In this document: piece after piece, positions 56,290 to 64,000 of the stretch
How the letters are laid out: each line of letters begins with the position of its first letter
How positions within the stretch are numbered: the stretch's first letter is position 1
Source of the DNA: Myrica gale
Lineage: Eukaryota > Streptophyta > Magnoliopsida > Fagales > Myricaceae
DNA: 64,000 bases
Direction: 5' to 3'
Assembly: GCA_963930655.1 (NCBI GenBank)
Contig: OZ005603.1
Location: 28,100,201-28,164,200 of the forward strand
Position numbers and translations under genes: made by a program
The notes under the pieces: model-generated
Databases searched by the model: none
The model's input: the letters and a program-made list of their open reading frames with translations, nothing else
Told to the model about the DNA's origin: nothing

Positions 56290-56725
56290 GGGTAATATCA
56301 TAATACGCCTCTTGATTATGGATAAAAATCAATCATGTCACCTTAAGTTTCAAATTTTTTTATTATTCCCCTTATGTTTTAGATATGGTCGATGTTCTTC
56401 TGCCATTTGGGTAAGTGATGTAAATTGATTGAAATGTCTCTCAATGATAAATTTTTAAAAATAAATAAAATTTTAGTAAATAAATAGATTAATGAAATAG
56501 AGTTTCAATATTTTTATTTAAAAACATTACTTTTTTATAATGTCATTTATAATTTTTTTTTAGTAATTTTATCTTGGAGGGACATTTCGATCATTTGCAT
56601 ATAGTTTAACGGTTAAATCAAACGGAAAGCGGGAATTAATCATGTCTGAAACATAAGAGGCAAAATAAAACTTTTTGAAACTTAAGACATAATTAATTTT
56701 TATGTACTATGATATGATATTACCC
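56290..56725. mobile_element. Mutator-like MITE, second copy
   Basis: Ends GGGTAATATCATAATAC and (reverse complement) GGGTAATATCATATCATAG with about 75 bp of imperfect inverted repeat. TIR and interior resemble the element at 84-599, including GAGGGACATTT and TTTAACGGTTAAAT. The target duplication is obscured by the tandem duplication that follows. Confidence 0.65.
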
Positions 56726-56968
56726 AGTAGTTATTGCATATTGTGAGATGTTGCCACATTAGTATATCTTGCTAAGACATTTCGGTCATTTACATATAGT
56801 TTAACGGTTAAATTAAATAGAAAGCGAGAATTAATTATATATGAAACATAAGGGGTGAAATAAAACTTTTTGAAACTTGAGAAGTAATTAGTTTTATGTA
56901 CTATGACATGATATTACCCCGTAGTTATTGCATATTGTGAGATGTTGACACATTAGTATATCTTGCTA
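56581..56968. repeat. 195-bp tandem duplication covering a MITE end
   Basis: The right part of the MITE plus its flank (GACATTTCG...ATATCTTGCTA) is repeated once, 56581-56775 and 56776-56968. The second copy is a few percent diverged, so the event postdates the insertion. Confidence 0.8.
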
Positions 56969-57035
56969 CAACTTATAATACATATAACTCTAATATTGAC
57001 TTTCCAAAAAAAGCCTTCTATCTTTGACCAAGCAA

Positions 57036-57108
57036 GCCCGTCTAGCTCAGTTGGTAGAGCGCAAGGCTCTTAACCTTGTGGTCGTGGGTTCGAGCCCCAC
57101 GGTGGGCG
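57036..57108 (+). tRNA. tRNA-Lys (CTT), second identical copy
   Basis: All 73 nt are identical to the gene at 55728, with the same anticodon CTT, while flanks differ beyond a few bases (AACAAGCCC versus AGCAAGCCC). Either purifying selection or gene conversion keeps the bodies identical. A T-run (ATTTTCC) follows within about 15 nt. Confidence 0.95.
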
Positions 57109-57119
57109 TTGAGATCTCT

Positions 57120-57294
57120 ATTTTCCACTATAAGGACGATTTTTATCGCACTAAACAATCATTTTTCGCCTCAACAGAGTCGTATCGGTATCCCCCAACA
57201 ACTACATTTTTCCACTATAAGGACGATTTTTCTATCACTTAACAGTCATTTTCGCCTCAATAGAGTCGTATCGGTATCCCCCAACAACTGCATT
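57120..57294. repeat. 87-bp tandem duplication after the second tRNA-Lys
   Basis: TTTTCCACTATAAGGACGAT ... TATCGGTATCCCCCAACAAC occurs twice with an 87-bp period, with small differences. Confidence 0.8.
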
Positions 57295-57696
57295 AATGCT
57301 AGCGATATCCGTTTCCCTCATCTTCTGATTTGTCCTAATTTATATGGGACGGCTACTTGTACATCTTTCTGTTACTAAGAGATTTCCAACCCATAACTGT
57401 ACAGTCTGTACGTGTTGCGTGGATGATTGATCTGAGGCTCTAGTTCTGCAAGAGCGATCGAGAGGTGGGCGAGTGTGGCAAAAATATTGGCACCAAATGA
57501 CCAAAAACGCGAGGAGAAGCCACAGCAGGAGCTTCTTTTTAGAATAGAGAATGTGAAAAATGTTCAAGTATCTTATTCAATAAAGAACTCGGTGATTTAT
57601 ACACAGCTGAGTCAATAACAGTTTCTCTAAAAAATCACAGCATATAAGAAACTGAGCTAACTTATAACTAATCTATAGTTATTGTAAAAGCCCCCC

Positions 57697-58389
57697 TCAA
57701 GCTGGACTGTATATATTGAGCAATCCAAGCTTGGCTACCAAAATAGAAAACTTATCGACAGACAAAGGTTTGGTAAGGAGATCTGCCAGCTGATGATCAG
57801 TAGAAATATGAAAAGTCTTAACGAGCTTGTGTTGCACCATGTCTCGTACCAAGTGACAATCAATGTCAATATGCTTAGTTCTCTCATGAAAGACCGGGTT
57901 AGAGGCTATATGAAGGGCAGCTTTACTGTCACAATATAATGAAGCCGATTGAGAATGATCAATTAAAAAATCTTGTAACAGAGTAAGCAACCATTTAATC
58001 TCACAACAAACAGCTGCCATAGACCTATATTCGGCCTTAGCAGAAGATCTACTAATTGTCACTTGTTACTTGGACTTCCAAGAAATCAATGAATCACCGA
58101 GGAACACAGCAAAACCTGTCACAGATCGTCTTGTATCAGGGCATGCAGCCCAATCAGAGTCACAAAAAGCCTTAAGCTGGAGAGAAGAAGAACTGGACAT
58201 AAAAAATCCTTGACCAAGACTGCCTTTAACATATTTTAAAACCCGAATGGCAGCTTCATGATGAGAGGTACGAGGTTGAGATAAAAATTGACTCAAACGA
58301 TTGACAGCAAAACATATATCTGGACGTGTGATTGTTAAATATAACAATCTGCCCACTAATCTGCGATAAGATCTTGAATCAGCAAGAAC
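57697..58389 (-). pseudogene. Copia pol, 3' segment (RT end and RNase H)
   Basis: Starts with [14 protein letters not shown] and [14 protein letters not shown], then RNase H blocks [31 protein letters not shown] (relatives have SSAEAEY, so an acidic residue is changed to Lys), [15 protein letters not shown] and [15 protein letters not shown]. An in-frame TAA sits after SWKSK (about 58063-58065), where relatives have Lys. It is the direct continuation of the segment at 62654-63970. Confidence 0.85.
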
Positions 58390-58499
58390 TTCTCTGTGAG
58401 ATCCCGACCTTATTTATGTCATTTTAAAAGAGAGAGAGAGATTTTTGGTTATGATTCCCTCAATATGTATGTATGATTAAATTAGTGATTTTTGATGTA

Positions 58500-58740
58500 A
58501 GTGTCGACACATTGGAGCATAGTGTCGACACATTAAATTAATACCCGAAAGTTTACAATTTTTCCGGAACTCAAGTAATTTTTGACTAAGTGTTGGAAGT
58601 GTCGACACCTTGAGTAATGGTGTCGACACATCTAACTAAAACCCGAAAGTTTACATTTTTCAGGAACTCAAGTGATTTTGGCTAAGTGTTAGAAGTGTCG
58701 ACACCTTGAGTGATGGTGTCGACACATTTAACTACATTCC
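58500..58740. repeat. Repeats carrying palindromic TGTCGACA
   Basis: Three diverged units of about 100 bp, each with two AGTGTCGACACMTT-type palindromes about 15-20 bp apart, then ACCCGAAAGTTTACA and GGAACTCAAGT. Confidence 0.75.
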
Positions 58741-58924
58741 GAAATTTTATCGGATTGAAAACATGTGAGGTGGAATTCATGAGAAGGGGGAAAATAAGGA
58801 AGGGCAGCCCTGTCTTTTCCCCAAGCCATTTTCACGTTAAACACCACACCCCCTCTTCTCTTTCACACATTTCACATTTTCCTTTACCCAAACCATACCT
58901 CTCTTTCCCTAAGTCACCCAATCG

Positions 58925-59040
58925 AAGAAGAAGAAGGAAGAAGGAAGAAGGAAGAAGAAGAAGAAGAAGAAGAAGAAGAAGAAGAAGAAGAAGGAAGGAG
59001 AAGGAGAAAGAAGAAGAAAAAAAGGAGGAAGAGGAGAAGC
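58925..59040. repeat. GAA/GGA microsatellite
   Basis: Long purine run of GAAGAA units with interspersed GGA, open as a Lys/Glu/Arg-rich frame that I do not regard as coding. Confidence 0.9.
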
Positions 59041-59793
59041 AAGGTAAAAAAAATCCAGCCCTCTTAGGAAAAACCTTGCTGGCCGAAAATCATGCTACCC
59101 TATCTCTCTCTATTTTCTTCTTGTTTTCTCTTGTTGCTTGGTTGTGATTTGATGGTGGGTTGTCTAAGTAGTTTTTCTCCTTGTGTTCATGGATGTTTAG
59201 TGTAGATCTATGCATGTTTAGTGTAGATCTATGCATGCTAAATGTGGATCTATGCATGTTTAGGGTAGATCTTGCTAGTGCTTAAGTGTAGCATAGATTT
59301 TTTTTACATGAGAACATGGAAAAATGGCTGAATCCGAAATTAGGGTTCTTGATAAATTGGTTTGGTGCTCTAGGTGTTTGATAAAAGGCCTAAGAGAGGA
59401 TTGAAACCTAAATTGAGCAAGTATGGCCGAATTTAGGGGTTGGTGCATTATGTTGTATCTATGCTAGTCATATTGAGAACCACTAAGCCCTAAGTGTTAG
59501 AGATAGGTTCAGATCTGGAAAAATAGGCAAGAGGACCAATAATGCACACTAGGTGTTTGGTAAAAAGCCCAAGAGAAATGGGTAAATGCAATGGTGTTAA
59601 CTTGATGAATATGGAACCATGGTTTGGTTATAAACTTCGAGTTGAAGTTGTAAAAGTGGGAGGAAGGTGAGAGGATGGTTGCTGCTAGGAAATGTTAAGT
59701 TAGCCTTGGATGTTGGTTGTGACATGGAGAGATTCGAATTTTGGTTGTTGGAAATTTGGAGGGCTAGAAAGATTATTGTGATTGCTGGAATTT

Positions 59794-61425
59794 ACATATG
59801 CAGATTTCAAGGCTGGAATAGAGAGTGTGTTTTGATGCATTTGTGGTTATCTCTTTATATTGAGTGGATCCTAGATTGTAAGCCTAGGAAATGGGAAGAT
59901 TTTAAGTCATACCTTGGATGATTCCGATAACTATCGAATGAGATATGCGTTGTTCGAGGCCCGGACGTCAAGCTGCCAGCAGTCTTGCACGTCCGGAATG
60001 TCAGCTCATTTCGAGCACCCTTTTGAGGAATCATTTTAAGTCCAAATTTTACGGGGTTGGTCTTGAATTTTAAGTTTAAGAAAGAGGAACGTTTTAAGGT
60101 AAATTGCAGGTGATTTAGAGGTATGACGAATAAGTTGTGATATTTTGAAAATGGAGGGCCGAGCTGGAAACAACAATAGTGTGGTTGTAGGATTTTCGCT
60201 TAATATGAAATGTTTTTGAAAATGTATAACAAAATCTGCTGTTGTGAAATTTACTCCCTAAATTGACCTATGAAAGCTGAATATTTCAAAGTAAATTTTG
60301 TGTAATTTGGAGCCGTGGTCTGGAAGTTATGGATTTTTAAGTTGGAGACGCTAGGGCTGCCCGCTTAGAAATTTTCAGCGGCTTGTATTGTCGGGTGTTT
60401 TTGGTGGCTAGCGAGCTTCAAATTACTTAGAATTTTGATATGATATGAAAAATTAGTGTGAGGGTCAATTAGAACAGATTTCGTGTGAGTAATTTATTGA
60501 TTACTCTATATGTTTAGTAAACCTATGAATAACAATAGTACGATTCATTGTAGGTAACGAGACGTTCGATACTCGAGCAAGTGAAGGTAAGTGAAAATTG
60601 GAAGTAGAAACATATGCAGATTTCAAGGCTGGAATAGAGAGTGTGTTTTGATGCATTTGTGGTTATCTCTTTATATTGAGTGGATCCTAGATTGTAGGCC
60701 TAGGAAATGGGAAGATTTTAAGTCATACCTTGGATGATTCCGATAACTATCGAATGAGATATGCGTTGTTCGAGGCCTTGACGTCAAGCTGCCAGCAGTC
60801 TTGCACGTCCGGAATGTCAGCTCATTTCGAGCACCCTTTTGAGGAATCATTTTAAGTCCAAATTTTACGGGGTTAGTCTTGAATTTTAAGTTTAAGAAAG
60901 AGGAACGTTTTAAGGTAAATTGCAGGTGATTTAGAGGTATGACGAATAAGTTGTGATATTTTGAAAATGGAGGGCCGAGCTGGAAACAACAATAGTGTGG
61001 TTGTAGGATTTTCGCTTAATATGAAATGTTTTTGAAAATGTATAACAAAATCTGCTGTTGTGAAATTTACTCCCTATATTGACCTATGAAAGCTGAATAT
61101 TTCAAAGTAAATTTTGTGTAATTTGGAGCCGTGGTCTGGAAGTTATGGATTTTTAAGTTGGAGACGCTAGGGCTGCCCGCTTAGAAATTTTCAGCGGCTT
61201 GTATTGTCGGGTAAGGTTTTTGGTGGCTAGCGAGCTTCAAATTACTTAGAATTTTGATATGATATGAAAAATTAGTGTGAGGGTCAATTAGAACAGATTT
61301 CGTGTGAGTAATTTATTGATTACTCTATATGTTTAGTAAACCTATGAATAACAATAGTACGATTCATTGTAGGTAACGAGACGTTCGATACTCGAGCAAG
61401 TGAAGGTAAGTGAAAATTGTAAGTA
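59794..61425. repeat. 816-bp tandem duplication inside the solo LTR
   Basis: Sequence from ACATATGCAGATTTCAAGGC to AGTGAAAATTG is repeated head to tail, 59794-60609 and 60610-61425, with only a few differences (for example AAGCCTAGG/AGGCCTAGG and GGTGTTTTT/GGTAAGGTTTTT). It is a recent segmental duplication within the LTR. Confidence 0.9.
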
Positions 61426-62653
61426 GAAACTTACGCCTTTCAAAACTGGAATGATACACAGCATGAAAGTATTTATGAATAAGCACATCAAGCATGACAT
61501 TATCAAGCATGACATGAATACATCATGATCATTTGTATTCATTTTCCTCATGAGAAAGGAGAAATTTTATGCAAATGAAAGTACCATTTTTATGCTACTT
61601 TATGACAAGTTAGTTAATGAACCCAAGTCGGTCGGTACCGTACCAAGTTAAGAAGGTGCATCCATACCGAAGGACGTTTACGTGAAGGATGGATGTCACC
61701 TAGGGCACCCATACCGAAGGATGCTTGCAAGAAGGATGGGTAGTCCACGAGGTATGTGCAATCACACTGAAGGATGCTTGCAAGAAAGTGTGAACCTCGA
61801 AGGGTCGTGTCTAGCCACTGAAGGACGAATGCGAGAAGGTGTGCTAGCTCGACCATATGTAAGGTCCCTAAGGGAAATAGGGGACAGTTCCAACAGGAAC
61901 GCACAACCCTGATGTCAGGGGTAAATAGAGGGCAAGTAGCCCATCAGATAAGATGTGAAATGATTTTTCCAAAAGCAAGAATTTTACAAGTATAAGTATT
62001 GTTTTCAAGAGCAAGTGCATATGCATATGCAAACATGAGGCATACACGTGCATCACGATTCATGATCATGCATGAATCGCATTATGTTTACACGATTATG
62101 ATTTCAAGTTCAAGTGCATGCTTACGATTTCAAATTCATGATTTAGCTATAATTTCTTACTGAGTCTTTCGACTCACAGTTTTAAATTGTATCATTCCAG
62201 ATAATGTTTCAGAGGAGGAATCTTAAGAAGAGGACCTTGAACCCTAGGAGAAGGGTTGACGAAAATGTCTCTTCCTTGTTGCTTATGCTTTCAGAGGATA
62301 ATTCTCCTTTTAGTAAAGGTTTAGATAATTTTTGTAAGAGCCGGCATGAGCCTCCGTGATGTGGTGGTCATGGGTTATTCGGCTTAGTAAGTTAAGGTTT
62401 TTAACTGGTTGATATTTTGAGACCATGTTATAACTACTTTAAGTTATCGATGGGAAGCATGTTCTTATGTGCGTTAAACGCTAGCGATATAAGACTTCTT
62501 TTAAATATTGAGGCATCATGATATTTCCGCTGCATACTCTGAATGAGATATATTTTCCGCTGCAAGAATTTTAGTAAGTACGCTTGAGCGTTCCTTGTCG
62601 GGAATGCTCGCGGCTGTCATTAGCCTCGTTTAGCTAGCGTTCGGGGCGTGACA

Positions 62654-63970
62654 TTCTCCATCAGAGCTATTTAATCGCATATTACAGTCCATGGGTGAGG
62701 TAGCTGGTTTTGCAGCCAATAAACCAGCATCAGAAATTAACCCCATAGCATACTTCCGTTGGCAAAGGGAGATTCCAGAAGCAGACCTAGCAACTTCTAA
62801 GCTAAGGAAGAACTTCAGAGCACCTAAATCCTTAAGTTTGAAACATGAATCCAGCCATGCCTTCAACTCAGCAACAGAGGAATTAGAAGTACTTGCAATA
62901 ATGATATCATCCACATACACTAAAAGAGCAAGAAAATCAGAACCATTAACCCTGGTAAACAATGAATAATCGGCTTTAGATTGTTGAAAACCATATTGAA
63001 TCAAGGTGGAGGAGAACTTGTGGAACCATTGCCGGCTGGCTTGTTTAAGGCCATAGAGAGATTTTTGTAATTTGCAAACCCGAGTGTCATTAGGAGTGGA
63101 GAATCCAAGAGGAAGCTGCATGTAGACCTCTTCTTCTAACTCACCATGGAGAAAAGCATTATTTACATCCAACTGATGTAAATTCCAGCGATTGATAGCA
63201 GCCAAAGCAAGTAAACATCGTACGGTTGTTAGCTTAGCTACCGGGGAAAAAGTATCAAAAAAATCCACACCCTCTTGCTGAGTATATCCCTTAGCCACAA
63301 GTCTAGCCTTATGCCTTTCAAGACTACCATCAGCTCGAAATTTACACTTGAAAACCCACTTACAACCAATAGCTGTTTTGTTGGGAGGTAATGTAGTCAA
63401 AACCCAAGTTTTATTAGTTTCAAGGGCAGTAATCTCAGTCTTCATGGCATCGCGCCACTCAGGAAATTTGACAGCTTCATGGTAATATTTAGGTTCAATG
63501 TGACTGGAAATAGAAAGGAAAAATGCACGCTGTGAAGATGACAAATTGGAGTAAGACAAATAAGAGGAGAGAGGATACAAAACAGAACCAGTATTCAAAG
63601 TAGGAGAGGTGTTGCAGTTAAAATTTTCAGCCAAATTACAATGATAATCTTGCAGGTAGGCAGGCTTTCTCTTGATTCTAGAAGACCTGCGAGCATGAAT
63701 AGATTCAAGCAACACATTCGAAAGTGATAAAGGCAATGAATCATGAGACACTGAGGAAGAGACATGAGGTGATGTTGAAGATGGAGAAGATATAGGATCT
63801 GTTGAAGAGATGGGATTAGGTGAAAGTGCAGTAGATAAAAGAGGAGATGAAGAATGAATAGCAGAAGATGAATTAATGGGATTTGTAGAAGAAGTATCAG
63901 GAAGAGAATGAAAATATGTAGGTAAAACAAGATCTGTGATATGAATAGATGAGGAGTCGAAATTTGGCAA
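62654..63970 (-). pseudogene. Copia pol, 5' segment (integrase C-terminus and RT)
   Basis: Reads toward lower coordinates: Ser/Pro-rich linker, [32 protein letters not shown], then [60 protein letters not shown] and the catalytic YVDDIIIAS. It stops at SSDGE where the solo LTR interrupts it. No stop codon is seen in this segment, and the frame remains open to the right of 63970. Confidence 0.88.
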
Positions 63971-64000
63971 GTCAGAAGATGGTTTTAAAAAAGGAAACTC

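Larger units (their letters stand above)
58390..62658. mobile_element. Solo LTR, 4.26 kb, inserted in copia pol, 5-bp TSD
   Basis: 58395-62653 starts TGTGAGATCCCGACC, ends TTCGGGGCGTGACA, and is flanked by TTCTC on both sides (58390-58394, 62654-62658). No gag-pol occurs inside. It contains TGTCGACA-bearing repeats (58500-58740), a GAA microsatellite (58925-59040), an 816-bp tandem duplication (59794-61425), four repeats of about 60 bp with CCGAAGGATGCTTGCAAGAA (61640-61860) and the hairpin TGAGTC-TTTC-GACTCA (62161-62176). Length, CCCG-type ends and the hairpin fit a gypsy chromovirus (Tekay/Del-like) LTR; family tentative. Plus orientation is likely because the hairpin lies toward the right end. 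Confidence 0.8.
57552..64000 (-). mobile_element. Ty1/copia element, minus strand, split by a solo LTR and cut by the window edge
   Basis: The pol segment 63970-62654 continues at 58389-57697 after removal of the inserted LTR at 58395-62653 and one copy of its TTCTC target duplication. Downstream lies a purine tract (CAGCTTGAGGGGGG on the minus strand, about 57689-57702) and a short putative 3' LTR at about 57552-57680 with TATA-like GTGTATAAATC. The 5' part (LTR, gag, protease, integrase core) lies beyond 64000. Confidence 0.8.

Noticed and set aside
58710-59147. 145-codon Lys/Glu/Arg-rich frame
   Set aside because: It is produced by the GAA microsatellite inside the solo LTR.
1-64000. CRISPR arrays, operons or bacterial defence systems
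   Set aside because: The window is plainly nuclear plant DNA; all repeats found are transposon-derived or simple tandem repeats.

Overview
The window is nuclear DNA of a dicotyledonous plant. It contains intron-bearing plant gene families (AMT2-clade ammonium transporters, a BAG co-chaperone, a plant CoA-type Nudix hydrolase), intronless receptor-like protein genes, plant Ty1/copia retrotransposons with initiator-Met primer sites, long LTRs, many MITEs and nuclear tRNA genes. I cannot name the species; a woody eudicot would fit, but nothing read here proves it.

Layout. 1-6.0 kb: MITEs (Mutator-, hAT- and Harbinger-like) and a 960-bp poly(A)-type retroposon with a 16-bp target-site duplication. 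6.0-19.1 kb: a tandem pair of Ve1/RLP7-type leucine-rich-repeat receptor-like protein genes, separated by a LINE tail, a hAT MITE, GC-rich sequence and a decayed hAT transposase. 20.3-21.3 kb: an atypical tRNA and a LAX1/ROX-type bHLH gene, both minus strand. 21.7-26.9 kb: a young, nearly intact Ty1/copia element with 318-319-bp LTRs. 30.9-31.2 kb: a broken first exon of a YbhB-type PEBP gene, which as I recall neighbours ROX in Arabidopsis. 31.8-34.1 kb: a four-exon BAG gene with a 2-nt frameshift. 34.5-42.8 kb: two minus-strand AMT2-clade ammonium transporter genes, the first intact, the second frame-disrupted. 43.5-45.3 kb: an intact four-exon Nudix hydrolase. 46-52 kb: a 1.3-kb solo LTR and a tandem, decayed copia element carrying a 57-bp minisatellite. 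54-57 kb: a truncated ATL-like reading frame and two identical tRNA-Lys(CTT) genes. 57.5-64 kb: a minus-strand copia element split by a 4.26-kb solo LTR and running off the right edge.

How the genes relate. The two receptor-like proteins are cell-surface candidates that would need a partner kinase. The two AMTs would import ammonium. The remaining genes are housekeeping or developmental and share no evident pathway. Several genes (BAG, the second AMT, PEBP) carry small lesions, so either pseudogenization is common here or the assembly has residual indels. I found no sign of a novel defence or metabolic cluster. The most distinctive signals are the overlapping upstream ORF and possible metal-binding tail shared by the two receptor-like proteins, the nested and tandem LTR structures, and the hairpin shared by the two solo LTRs.
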